From assembly GCA_965248995.1 (NCBI GenBank), contig CBDFKY010000006.1:124001-188000 (forward strand): a stretch of DNA of 64,000 nt. Reading direction: 5' to 3'. Below are positions 25,351 to 34,559 of the stretch, one piece after another (the stretch's first letter is position 1; each line of letters begins with the position of its first letter). A program made the position numbers and the translations under genes. The notes below the pieces were generated by a model. It ran no database searches. It was not told the DNA's origin and saw nothing but the letters and a program-made list of their open reading frames with translations. Source of the DNA: CBDFKY01 sp965248995 (GTDB lineage Bacteria > Pseudomonadota > Alphaproteobacteria > Rickettsiales > UBA998).

Positions 25351-27795
25351 ATGGCTGATTCAGACCAACCTGCACAAGTAACCAAAGATTTCCCTCTTGA
25401 AGTTCAGGGCGACCTTCTTCCCGGCATGCAAGGCAACCCTGCTGGAGCTTCTACCGGACCTGACGGAGTTACTGTAACACCTACGAAAATTCCAAATTTA
25501 ACGCCGGACCAAATCCACAACTGGACTGTACCAGACGCATCTTTTGTTCTTATTGACGCTAAAACGAACAAGCCAATTATTGGGGCTGACGGTCAGGTAC
25601 AAATGTTAACGGGTGCTACGGTCAATGGTAATGTTCCGGAACTATTTGAACAGCTTAAAGCGAATCCTGACCAAAAAACCTATACCTTACCAGATGGTAG
25701 AATCGTTCCTTTATATACTTCTAAGGATCTTCCCCATACTACCACATTAGTGAATGGGGTTCCAACAGAAGTCATTTTGTCGGCAACCCCGGAGACCATC
25801 AGCAGAACGCCTGGAACTCAAAATGGTGATCGTTTAACTGAAAAGAATCCTGATGGTAGCTATAAATCAGACCCCTATGAAAACGGACAGTTAAATGGGG
25901 TTAAAGTATTATCTGCGGCTACCAGTATTACGCTTAAAGATGGAACAAAAGTCCCTGTTACGATTGAGCATCAATTAGATACCACAGGAATTCCCGGAAA
26001 AGGCCAGCTTAGTGATGTAGAAAATGGAAGCGGAGCCATTCAATCGGACATTGACAAAACAACTGTCAAATCGGCGACTGTTAACATTCCCACAACCGCG
26101 ATAACGCCTTTTAAGGATGTCAATCCCAATGCATTCCGTGATGGCAAAATCACATTTGACGATCCCAAGTCGCATATAGAAAAAGGGCAGTCCACCACTG
26201 AAATCGAAAGACAACGTTTTGTTGAACAGACAAAAGCTAAACCTGGTGATATCGTCAATTTCGGTCCTTTCGTACCTAATACCGTACAACTTACGGGAGA
26301 AGGGTTGAAAATCAAACCTGCCATAGGTGTTCAAAGTGGTGGAGCGGATCAAGCTATTTTGGCAGGAGACACCACCCTTGGTTATTCCGTTCCCCTAGGA
26401 AAAGCGGATGCTTACAATAAAGGCAGTGGCGTAGGCACTTTCTTCGTGGATGGTAGCGTAAACCTTGAAAACATTGCCCATCCTAAACTTGGCGCTCCAA
26501 AAGCGGGGGTAACAGCAGGGGTAAGATTAAGTACACCGCTGTTAGAGCCTGATGACAAAGGCGTGATGAGAACAACAAAACATGCTGAGTATATACAAGC
26601 GAGTGTTGGAGCCAGTCTGGTTCCAGACACCCAAAATGTGGACGTTCTCGCCATTACGCCTGTTACCAAAACGCCTATCAACCAGGTAACCGATACAGCT
26701 CATAAGGAACAGGCAGGAAAAGTACTGGGTACGGAAACGGTTAGTGGCAACAATGTTCAAAACGGAACAACTCCTCAAACTACGACTGCAACTACAAGGG
26801 AAACGGGTACCTCCGTTAGCTATAACGGGGCTGAAGTAGGCCGCGATACCCATGTGGCAACGACTGTGGCAGTGACAAATGGCACACCTAACTTAGGTTC
26901 TGTTGAAAGACACGTAGATAAAGTGGATTTCGCACCAAATGGGCAATTCGTTGCGGTGGGTGATGCCAAGACTCTCTCTACCGACAGGACCAGCAAGCAG
27001 ATCGGTACCCAAGTTGAGCGAGGTGAAACCACCGTTGAAAGAGGGGATCCAAATTTGTCTACAGGGATTGTTATCACACCAGATCTACGCATAGGGTCAA
27101 CCAACTTGCACCATGCACTGGATACAGGAGGACTCTATTACGATGTCAATGCAGGTGTTCAAGCAAACATTATGACGAACGGTATGGGGGCGACTCCTTT
27201 TGCAAGAGCGGGAGGTGATCTTGGATTTGCTGCTGACAATAGCACGTGGTCATTGAATGTCGAAGACCGCCAAAATCTTGAAAACGGCAAAAACGATTTT
27301 AGAGCAGGTCTTAAGTTTCAGGTCCATAACAACGGCAAACCACTTTCTCCCGAAGAGCACGCAAAGCTTGTGGCCAACCAAGCCGCATTGGGAATCGGTA
27401 AACCGTTGACGCCGGAAACCGCTACGGCATTGTCACAGGAAAGTGTGGCGAATGCGCCGAAAGTGGCAAAAGAGCACCAAGACAATGTCGCAACTATTAC
27501 GAAGATCGGTGTTGAACCAGTGCTTAAAGTCTTGAATGGCATTGCGGAAAGTGATTCAGGAGGACGAGACTTCGCAAGTGCGGTCAAAAAGCTTCAGGAG
27601 ACTAACACACTAACTCCGGAAGCACTCGCCAAAGAGGCTGAATTACATCTTGGAGGCAAGCTGACGCAGGCAGTGAAAGAAGCAAACGCTAAAGAACAAG
27701 CAAAAGCGGCAGTTCCTCTTTCTCCGACGTTGGCACCTGCATCCAGTACCAATAAAAGTGTGCCTCAAGAAACAGGTGTGGGTGCACAACGTTAA
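25351..27795 (+). CDS. Large AT-rich protein of unknown function, possibly surface or secreted
   Basis: 814 residues starting at ATG 25351 with AGGAG upstream. Rich in Thr, Asn, Asp, Gly and Val with almost no Cys and no signal peptide or membrane helix. Residues about 320-420 and 570-660 show alternating beta-strand patterns (GVTAGVRLSTPLL, YIQASVGASLV, GGLYYDVNAGVQANI, NDFRAGLKFQVH) like a beta-barrel or beta-sandwich adhesin. A helical C-terminal 150 residues ends in an Ala/Pro linker. Composition is far more AT-rich than the neighbours, so it was probably transferred. No export system is adjacent. Confidence 0.6.
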   Translation: MADSDQPAQVTKDFPLEVQGDLLPGMQGNPAGASTGPDGVTVTPTKIPNLTPDQIHNWTVPDASFVLIDAKTNKPIIGADGQVQMLTGATVNGNVPELFEQLKANPDQKTYTLPDGRIVPLYTSKDLPHTTTLVNGVPTEVILSATPETISRTPGTQNGDRLTEKNPDGSYKSDPYENGQLNGVKVLSAATSITLKDGTKVPVTIEHQLDTTGIPGKGQLSDVENGSGAIQSDIDKTTVKSATVNIPTTAITPFKDVNPNAFRDGKITFDDPKSHIEKGQSTTEIERQRFVEQTKAKPGDIVNFGPFVPNTVQLTGEGLKIKPAIGVQSGGADQAILAGDTTLGYSVPLGKADAYNKGSGVGTFFVDGSVNLENIAHPKLGAPKAGVTAGVRLSTPLLEPDDKGVMRTTKHAEYIQASVGASLVPDTQNVDVLAITPVTKTPINQVTDTAHKEQAGKVLGTETVSGNNVQNGTTPQTTTATTRETGTSVSYNGAEVGRDTHVATTVAVTNGTPNLGSVERHVDKVDFAPNGQFVAVGDAKTLSTDRTSKQIGTQVERGETTVERGDPNLSTGIVITPDLRIGSTNLHHALDTGGLYYDVNAGVQANIMTNGMGATPFARAGGDLGFAADNSTWSLNVEDRQNLENGKNDFRAGLKFQVHNNGKPLSPEEHAKLVANQAALGIGKPLTPETATALSQESVANAPKVAKEHQDNVATITKIGVEPVLKVLNGIAESDSGGRDFASAVKKLQETNTLTPEALAKEAELHLGGKLTQAVKEANAKEQAKAAVPLSPTLAPASSTNKSVPQETGVGAQR

Positions 27796-27820
27796 ATCTG
27801 GGGCAATGCTATTTAACTCT

Positions 27821-27856
27821 CCACCACCGTCACGGGTTCGCCTGTGGCGGTGGTGG
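27821..27856 (+). terminator. GC-rich hairpin, possible terminator
   Basis: CCACCACCG (27821-27829) pairs with CGGTGGTGG (27848-27856), with three more inner pairs. There is no T tract, so it would be factor-dependent or simply a stable hairpin between the 814-residue gene and tyrS. Confidence 0.5.
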
Positions 27857-27923
27857 TATGTTTGGGGGATGGGTTGTGGTGCCGCTTGCGTTTTGGGCAG
27901 GCGGGCGCTAAGTTCTGCCTCCT

Positions 27924-29258
27924 ATGGTACAGTCAGAATTTTTGCGCCGCATGGAGATGCGCGGCTATATGCATCAGGCCACCCATCTGGAGGCGCTGGA
28001 TGCGCTGATGGGTGCTGGCGAAGCAGTCCCTGCCTATATAGGGTTCGACTGCACCGCTCCCAGCCTGCATGTCGGCAGCCTGATGCAGATCATGATTTTG
28101 CGTCACCTGCAACAATGCGGCCACAAACCGATCGTGCTGCTGGGTGGGTTCACCACCAAAATCGGTGATCCTTCGGGGAAGGATGCTTCGCGCAACGCAC
28201 TGGATGACGCCACCATCGCGAAGAACAAGGCGGGCATCCGGCAGGTGTTTGAAAACTTTCTCACCTTCGGCGATGGGCCGGCGGATGCCGTGATGGTCGA
28301 TAACGACGACTGGCTGGGACAGATGAACGTGAGTACGTTTTTGCGAGATATAGGGCGGTATTTCTCTGTTAACCGCATGGTTAAGATGGATAGTGTCAAG
28401 CTGCGTCTGGAGCGCGAAAGCAATCTCAGTTTCCTGGAATTCAGCTATATGCTGATGCAGTCCTACGACTTTGTGGAATTGAACAGGCGTTATGGCTGCC
28501 GCCTGCAGATCGGCGGGTCGGACCAATGGGGCAATATCGTGATGGGTATCGAGCTGCATCAAAAGACAGGGGTGCAAATTTCCAGTCTGGACATGAAAGA
28601 TGCCATGCGTATCAGTGGCGAATTTCTGGATGATCCAAGCCGTTCCTCTCCAAAGGAATGGAGTGCTTCTTCGCCGGTATTCGGCCTTACCACACCACTC
28701 CTCACCACCGCATCCGGTGCGAAAATGGGTAAAACGGCGGACGGCGCGGTATGGCTGAATGCCGATATGCTCTCACCCTATGACTACTGGCAGTTCTGGC
28801 GCAACTGCGATGACGGGGATGTCGGGCGATTCCTGAAACTGTTTACGGAACTGTCGCTGGAAGAAATCGCCGAACTGGAAAAAGGCGCGAATATCAACGA
28901 TGCCAAGAAAGTGCTGGCGACGGAAACCACCGCTCTGCTGCATGGGCGCGAGGCCGCCGGGCAGGCGGCGGAGACAGCCCGGCGCACGTTTGAGGAAGGG
29001 GGGAGCGATGCCAACCTGCCGACCATAAGCCTGTCTTTGGCTGACGTGGGGGATACTTTGCCTGCTTTCAAACTGTTCCAGTTAAGCAGCCTTGCCACCT
29101 CCGCGTCCGAAGCAAAGCGCTTGATTCAGGGAGGGGGGGCACGGTTGGATGATGAGAAAATCACGGATGAAAACATGGCGCTGGTGCTGTCAGCCGGAAC
29201 GACCTTCAAACTCGCTGCCGGGAAAAAGAAGTATCTGCTGGTAAAGATCGAAGCCTGA
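27924..29258 (+). CDS. tyrS: Tyrosine--tRNA ligase
   Basis: Charges tRNA-Tyr. 444 residues, class I: the HIGH box is HVGS (near 50), GSDQWGNIVMG marks the tyrosine/ATP site, KMGKT replaces KMSKS, and the C-terminal S4 RNA-binding domain (SEAKRLIQGGGARLDDEKI) is present. Between GIEL and VFGLTTPLL there is an extra segment of about 30-40 residues (28562-28677) that typical bacterial enzymes lack. It is in frame and not obviously repetitive. It would project from the catalytic domain. Confidence 0.95.
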   Translation: MVQSEFLRRMEMRGYMHQATHLEALDALMGAGEAVPAYIGFDCTAPSLHVGSLMQIMILRHLQQCGHKPIVLLGGFTTKIGDPSGKDASRNALDDATIAKNKAGIRQVFENFLTFGDGPADAVMVDNDDWLGQMNVSTFLRDIGRYFSVNRMVKMDSVKLRLERESNLSFLEFSYMLMQSYDFVELNRRYGCRLQIGGSDQWGNIVMGIELHQKTGVQISSLDMKDAMRISGEFLDDPSRSSPKEWSASSPVFGLTTPLLTTASGAKMGKTADGAVWLNADMLSPYDYWQFWRNCDDGDVGRFLKLFTELSLEEIAELEKGANINDAKKVLATETTALLHGREAAGQAAETARRTFEEGGSDANLPTISLSLADVGDTLPAFKLFQLSSLATSASEAKRLIQGGGARLDDEKITDENMALVLSAGTTFKLAAGKKKYLLVKIEA

Positions 29259-29326
29259 AACATGCTCCAGGTTTTTTCTGCAAAGACACGAATCCGGTAA
29301 TGCGGTAAAAGATGGTTTGCTTGGCG

Positions 29327-29361
29327 GCCCTTCAGGTCCTGCCTCCGCAGACCCGAAGGGC
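29327..29361. repeat. Intergenic inverted repeat between tyrS and hisE
   Basis: GCCCTTCAGGTC (29327-29338) and GACCCGAAGGGC (29350-29361) pair with one mismatch. It sits between convergent genes, without a T tract; it could be a bidirectional terminator or a REP-like unit. Confidence 0.55.
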
Positions 29362-29391
29362 TGCGTTAGCGAAATAACGAAACTTCGGAGT

Positions 29392-29715
29392 CTAACCGCG
29401 GTTCTTTTTCTCCTCGATCCCCGACTTGTTTTCCCGTTTGCTCATTTCCTCCATCACCTGATCCAGGGTGACCCCGGCGCTTTCCAGTCCGAGCATGACA
29501 TGGAATATCAGGTCCGCCGCCTCGTAAATCACTTCCTGTTTATCATCCAGGACCAGCGCCAGCGCCAGTTCCACGCCTTCCTCGCCGATCTTCTGGGCGA
29601 TTTTGGCGGGGCCTTTGGCGAAACGTTTCGCCACATAAGACACGGACGGGTCGGCGCTTTTGCGTATCCGGATGGTGTTTTCTATGGTACGCAGAATGCT
29701 GAGCGGATCGGTCAT
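29392..29715 (-). CDS. hisE: Phosphoribosyl-ATP pyrophosphatase
   Basis: The second step of histidine synthesis, PR-ATP to PR-AMP. 107 residues, all-alpha NTP-PPase fold with KIGEEGVELALAL and EAADLIFHVMLGL, the two metal-binding EExxE/ExxD regions. Length is normal. Its ATG overlaps the etfA stop by four bases, so it is co-transcribed with etfBA and not with other his genes, none of which are in view. Confidence 0.94.
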   Translation of the reverse strand: MTDPLSILRTIENTIRIRKSADPSVSYVAKRFAKGPAKIAQKIGEEGVELALALVLDDKQEVIYEAADLIFHVMLGLESAGVTLDQVMEEMSKRENKSGIEEKKNRG

Positions 29716-30635
29716 GAGAGTTTCCTGGTAAGTTCGGGCAGTACGTCGAATAAATCCGCCACCAGACCGTAATCCGCCACTTCGAAGATCGGGGCGTTTT
29801 CATCCTTGTTGATGGCGACGATCACTTTCGCTTCCTTCATTCCCGCCAGATGCTGGATCGCCCCCGAAATGCCGACCGCGATATAAAGGGCCGGCGCCAC
29901 CACCTTGCCTGTCTGTCCCACCTGATAATCATTCGGGACATATCCGGCATCCACCGCGGCGCGTGAAGCACCCACCGCCGCACCGAGCGCGTCGGCCAGT
30001 TGTTCGATGAGGGCGAAATGTTCTTTTGCGCCTAACCCTCGTCCACCGGAGACGACGATTTTCGCGGCGGTCAGTTCGGGACGGGCGCTTGTCGACGCGC
30101 TCATGGAGACCAGCTGCGTTATCGCTGCCGCGGCATCCGGCGCGGGTAAAACCATGATTTCCGCGTTGCCCCCGTCGGCGGCCGCCTGCGCGAAACTGGT
30201 GGGGCGGATAGTGAGCAGGTGGCGCGGGCCCAGGCTTTGGACGGTTTCAAACGCGTTGCCGGCATATATGGGGCGGATGAACGTATCGGGCGTCAGAATG
30301 GCGGTAAGGTCTGATATCTGCTGGATGTCAAGCAGGGCCGCGAGGCGGGGAGCCAGATCTTTCCCGGTCGTGGTGGCGGGCAGGACGATATGCGTATAAT
30401 TTTCCGCGAGCGAAGCCAGGGTGAGCGCGAGCGGTTCCGCCAGCGTGATATCCCCGGACGGCACGTGCAGCACCTTGGATATGCCGGCACATGCGGCCGC
30501 CTGCGCTGCCGCCTGCTCTTCCCCTGCCACGAACACATCCGCACCGCCGCCCAGCTGGAGGGCTGCCGTCGTGGCGGCGCGGGTGGCGGGAGTCAGGATT
30601 CCATGAGAATATTCCGCGATGACCAGTGCCGTCAT
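29712..30635 (-). CDS. etfA: Electron transfer flavoprotein alpha subunit
   Basis: The FAD-binding subunit of ETF, which passes electrons from acyl-CoA and other dehydrogenases to ETF-ubiquinone oxidoreductase. 307 residues. The C-terminal FAD domain has VSGGRGLGAKEHF, YQVGQTGKVVAP, YIAVGISGAIQHLAGM and VAINKDENAPIF. One base separates it from etfB upstream; hisE is coupled downstream. Normal length. Confidence 0.96.
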   Translation of the reverse strand: MTALVIAEYSHGILTPATRAATTAALQLGGGADVFVAGEEQAAAQAAACAGISKVLHVPSGDITLAEPLALTLASLAENYTHIVLPATTTGKDLAPRLAALLDIQQISDLTAILTPDTFIRPIYAGNAFETVQSLGPRHLLTIRPTSFAQAAADGGNAEIMVLPAPDAAAAITQLVSMSASTSARPELTAAKIVVSGGRGLGAKEHFALIEQLADALGAAVGASRAAVDAGYVPNDYQVGQTGKVVAPALYIAVGISGAIQHLAGMKEAKVIVAINKDENAPIFEVADYGLVADLFDVLPELTRKLS

Positions 30636-30636
30636 G

Positions 30637-31386
30637 TCATATCACCTTCGCCTGATTACGGAGCGCTTCGATCAGCGCATCAACGTTCGCGACCTTCACC
30701 CCGCCACCGCGTTTGGCGGGGGCCGACACTTTCACGAGGCGGGTGCGCGGCGTCAGATCGACGCCGAGCGAGGTGACATCGACGGTTTCCAGCGGTCTGG
30801 AGCGCGCTTTCATAATGTTGGGCAGCGTGGCGTAGCGCGGCTGGTTGAGGCGCAGATCCGTGGTGATGACGCAGGGCAGGGGCGTGCGCACCGTCATCAG
30901 GCCGCCGTCCACTTCGCGGATGACGACCGCCTGCCCGTCTTGAATCGTGACGTTTGAGGCGAACGTCGCCTGGCCCCAGCCGAGCAGTCCCGCCACCATC
31001 GGGCCGGTCTGAGCGGCGTCATCGTCGATCGCCTGTTTGCCGAGCAGGATGATGTCCGGTAGTCTCATTTTCACCTGCGCCGCGATCAGTTTCGCCGCCA
31101 TCAGCGGCTCGATAGCCGCATCCGTTTTGAGATGCACCGCGTTATCCGCCCCCATCGCCAACCCTGCCCGCAGGGTCTCGATCACCGCGTCCGGCCCGAT
31201 GGAAAGAACGGTGACGGACGCCGCCACCCCTGCCTCGCGAAGGCGGAGCGCCTCTTCCACCGCGATTTCATCGAACGGGTTTATCGACATCTTGACACCG
31301 GCGAGATCGACGCCAGTCTCATCGGTGCGGACCCGCACCCGCACGTTGTAGTCCACGACTCGTTTGACGGCGACCAGAATGTTCAT
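30637..31386 (-). CDS. etfB: Electron transfer flavoprotein beta subunit
   Basis: The AMP-binding subunit partnering EtfA. 249 residues with the signature MNILVAVKRVVDYNVRVRV at the start and KMSINPFDEIAVEEALRL; it ends in the hydrophobic tail EALRNQAKVI. First gene of etfB-etfA-hisE. The window does not contain the ETF dehydrogenase. Confidence 0.96.
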   Translation of the reverse strand: MNILVAVKRVVDYNVRVRVRTDETGVDLAGVKMSINPFDEIAVEEALRLREAGVAASVTVLSIGPDAVIETLRAGLAMGADNAVHLKTDAAIEPLMAAKLIAAQVKMRLPDIILLGKQAIDDDAAQTGPMVAGLLGWGQATFASNVTIQDGQAVVIREVDGGLMTVRTPLPCVITTDLRLNQPRYATLPNIMKARSRPLETVDVTSLGVDLTPRTRLVKVSAPAKRGGGVKVANVDALIEALRNQAKVI

Positions 31387-31457
31387 GGAATGATGTTAGC
31401 GCGTTTTGCCGCTAAAGTAAAATCCTAACACCCGCCGGTTGTTGAGAAGAAAGAAGA

Positions 31458-32249
31458 TCATCGACCTTGACTATGGGAAGAATTTTCTCTTTTTTTCTGA
31501 GGAAATTCCACCAACCTGTCACCGACTGAAACAGTGCCCTGCTGGACGCCGTCCGCCTGCGTGTTGATGGAGGCGGTGACCGGTTTTCTGATCTGTCCGG
31601 CACCGGGTTTCTCCCGGGCGTCGTTTATACGCATCGTATACCGCCAGTCGAACTGCGCCGTTTCGGGATCACGCGCCGGCATGGTGCAGCGAACGCAGGG
31701 ATTTGAGTTGATGATCCTTAGATCTCCCAGTTTGAACCGTTTGCCTACCAGGCGTTCTTCGCCAAACGCGTCCATCCCTTCAATAACGACATTCGAACGC
31801 AGACGTCTTTTCGTATCGTTATGACTGGTTTCCGCTTCTATCGCATCCACCGTGGCCTGGCTGATGATGGTAGGGCCGGTGAAGATGTCCTGTTCATCGC
31901 AAAAACCGGTTTCGTCGTCGCGCTCCAGCGTGAGTTTTTCATGGATGGCCTCGCTCATCCATGCGGCTGCTTCCTTTGCCTGGGTATGCAGATCGAATTT
32001 CGCGGGTTCAGGGGCGCCTTCCACGCCAGGCATGGAAAAAGAAGCATGGCGGAACGTTTCATCGAAATCCACTCGCACCTTGAACAACGCTTTATTGTTC
32101 GTGCCATTGAGCTGGATTCCGCTTTCTTTCCTGAACGCATATTCCCGGTCATGCCGGAAACTGCCATTGGCACGCAGGGAGGCGGCTTTCACTTCTACTC
32201 CGTCGAACGATTTGATCGGAAAAATATTCAACTGGGTTATTTCAGGCAT
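31458..32249 (-). CDS. MOSC-domain protein
   Basis: 263 residues: an N-terminal MOSC beta-barrel (LNIFPIKSFDGVEV, DREYAF) followed by a MOSC domain with RLRSNVVIEGMDAFGEE and the molybdenum-cofactor-type cysteine in SNPCVRCTMP. MOSC proteins carry sulfur or Moco, as in mARC-type N-hydroxylated compound reductases. There is no C-terminal ferredoxin domain here, so electrons must come from another protein. It is monocistronic, downstream of ppk on the same strand. Confidence 0.88.
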   Translation of the reverse strand: MPEITQLNIFPIKSFDGVEVKAASLRANGSFRHDREYAFRKESGIQLNGTNNKALFKVRVDFDETFRHASFSMPGVEGAPEPAKFDLHTQAKEAAAWMSEAIHEKLTLERDDETGFCDEQDIFTGPTIISQATVDAIEAETSHNDTKRRLRSNVVIEGMDAFGEERLVGKRFKLGDLRIINSNPCVRCTMPARDPETAQFDWRYTMRINDAREKPGAGQIRKPVTASINTQADGVQQGTVSVGDRLVEFPQKKRENSSHSQGR

Positions 32250-32335
32250 GATGGTTCCTGTCTGCGTATGATCGCGGTATCATTTACCAATACATACTAA
32301 TTTAATTTTATTAAATTCCAAACAACAAAATGAAT

Positions 32336-34462
32336 TTAACGCGGTACTCGGCGCCTGCGTTTGCGGCGCTCGCCGGACAGCGCCGTGCCGCGGCCTGATA
32401 AGCTCGGATTTTCCATGAAATACCGGTGCGCGGAGAACTGTTCCTTCGCCTCCACCCGCAGGTAAGTGCCGTCAGGCTGCAGTTCCCAGCTGTTCATGTC
32501 GTCCTTCAGGTTCGCCACCATGATCTGGTCGAGCACCTGCGCGTGAACAGTGGCGTTGGTGATCGGCACCATCACTTCCACCCGCCAGTCGAGGTTGCGC
32601 GTCATCCCGTCCGCCGAGGCGATATAAACCTTCGCTTCCGGCGAGGGTAACCCGTGGCCACCTCCGAAACAATAGATCCGCGCATGTTCCAGGAAACGCC
32701 CGACCAGGCTTTTGACCCGGATGTTTTCCGACATGCCCGGCACGCCGGGGCGAAGGGCGCAGATGCCGCGCACCACTAGTTCGATCTTTACTCCCGCAGT
32801 GGATGCGTCATACAGCGCGTCGATCAGCTGCGTGTCCAGCAGGGCGTTCATCTTGATCCAGATGGCGGCGGCTTTTCCTTCGCCGGCGTAGACGGCTTCC
32901 TGTGTGATCATTTCCAGCAGGCAGTTACGCATGTGGGTGGGGGCGGGGATCAGGTAATGGTAGGCGGCGGGGGCGCCGTAGCCTGTGATATAGTTGAACA
33001 GGTAATGCGCTTCGCGCACGTAATCGCGGTTGCAGGTGAAATAGGAAAGGTCGGTATAGACCTTCGCGGTGATGGGGTGGTAATTGCCGGTGCCGAAATG
33101 GACGTAGGATACCAGCGCCTGCTTTTCCTTGCGCACGACGATCGAGATTTTGGCGTGCGTCTTAAGCTTGACGAAGCCGTACACTACCTGCACGCCGGAG
33201 CGCTCCATATCCCGCGACATGCGGATGTTGGCCTCCTCATCGAAGCGGGCGCGCAGTTCCACCAGCGCCGTGACGGACTTGCCAACTTCCGCCGCGCGGA
33301 TCAGCGCCTTGACGATCGGGGAATCGGTACTGGTACGGTACAGGGTCTGCTTGATGGAAATCACGTCCGGGTCTTCCGCCGCCTGGTTCAGGAACTGCAC
33401 CACCACGTCGAAACTTTCATACGGATGGTGGACGATCATATCCTTGGCGGCGATGGCGGCGAAGCAGTCCCCGCCATATTCGATGATCCGGTCGGGAAAG
33501 CGCACCTGATGGGGCGGATATTTCAGTTCGGGGCGGGGCAGGTTGCAGAGTTCGCTCAGTGAGGCGAGACCGAGCATTCCCTCCATTTCGTGCACCTGCT
33601 GGATATCGGTCTCCACATATTCCAGAAACAGACGGACCAGCTGGGGGGAGGCGGGCTGCAGCGCCTTTACCCGGATCACGCGGCCACGACGGCGCTGTTT
33701 GACGGCATGTTCATAATTCTGCAGCAGGTCCTCCGCGTCTTCCTCCACTTCCAGGTCACTGTCGCGCAGGATCCTGAACAGGCTGGTGTCGGTGATCGCG
33801 AACCCCGGAAACAGCAAGTGCGCGAAGCGGCCGGTGATCTCTTCCAGAGGAATCAGGTGGATGCCCGTTCCACCGCCGGTAATCTCGAAAAACCGGTTCA
33901 GTTTCTGGGGCAGCGGCAATACCGCGTTGAGGGACTGGCCCGTCACTTCATGGCGCAGCGTGAACAATTGCGCCATGCCAAGGTTCGGCAGGAAGGGAAA
34001 CGGATGGGCGGGGTCGATGGCGATGGGGCTCAGCGCCGGGAAAATGTCTTCCAGGAAAACCATTTCCAGCGCGGCCAGTTGATCGTCGCTCAAGCCGGCA
34101 GGGCTGGTCACGAAAATCCCTTCCGCCGCCAGCGCCTCGCGGAGTGTTGCCCAGCACTGCTGCTGCTGCTTCAGCAGTTCCTTCATCACCTCGCTTAAGG
34201 AGCGTAACTGCTGCGCAGAAGTCAGTCCGTCGTCGCTCATCTCCAGCAGGAGATGCCGCGCCTGGTCTTTCAGGCCTGCGACCCGCACCATGGTGAATTC
34301 ATCGAGATTGCCTGCGGAAATCGCCAGATAGCGTACCCGTTCCAGCAGGGGGTTGGCGTGGTTTTCCGCTTCTTCCAGCACACGATAATTAAAGGCGACC
34401 CAGGACAGTTCACGGTTGAGGTAGCGTTCCCGCCGTTCTTCTATCGAATATTCCTTCCCCAT
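32336..34462 (-). CDS. ppk: Polyphosphate kinase 1
   Basis: Reversibly polymerises ATP gamma-phosphate into polyphosphate. 708 residues, normal length: N-terminal YLNRELSWVAFNYRVLEEA, the catalytic histidine regions YVHFGTGNYHPITAKVYTDL and YCFGGGHG, and KTHAKISIVVRKE. The C-terminus is basic (RRKRRRRVPR). No ppx gene is adjacent. It may help phosphate storage and stress survival. Confidence 0.97.
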   Translation of the reverse strand: MGKEYSIEERRERYLNRELSWVAFNYRVLEEAENHANPLLERVRYLAISAGNLDEFTMVRVAGLKDQARHLLLEMSDDGLTSAQQLRSLSEVMKELLKQQQQCWATLREALAAEGIFVTSPAGLSDDQLAALEMVFLEDIFPALSPIAIDPAHPFPFLPNLGMAQLFTLRHEVTGQSLNAVLPLPQKLNRFFEITGGGTGIHLIPLEEITGRFAHLLFPGFAITDTSLFRILRDSDLEVEEDAEDLLQNYEHAVKQRRRGRVIRVKALQPASPQLVRLFLEYVETDIQQVHEMEGMLGLASLSELCNLPRPELKYPPHQVRFPDRIIEYGGDCFAAIAAKDMIVHHPYESFDVVVQFLNQAAEDPDVISIKQTLYRTSTDSPIVKALIRAAEVGKSVTALVELRARFDEEANIRMSRDMERSGVQVVYGFVKLKTHAKISIVVRKEKQALVSYVHFGTGNYHPITAKVYTDLSYFTCNRDYVREAHYLFNYITGYGAPAAYHYLIPAPTHMRNCLLEMITQEAVYAGEGKAAAIWIKMNALLDTQLIDALYDASTAGVKIELVVRGICALRPGVPGMSENIRVKSLVGRFLEHARIYCFGGGHGLPSPEAKVYIASADGMTRNLDWRVEVMVPITNATVHAQVLDQIMVANLKDDMNSWELQPDGTYLRVEAKEQFSAHRYFMENPSLSGRGTALSGERRKRRRRVPR

Positions 34463-34559
34463 GCAGATCTTCGCATCGCCCCCGTGTCATAGAGTTACAG
34501 CACCACTTAACCCGTATCATCGCACCGGAAATGGTAATGATAACGTTAAGCCGCTATAA

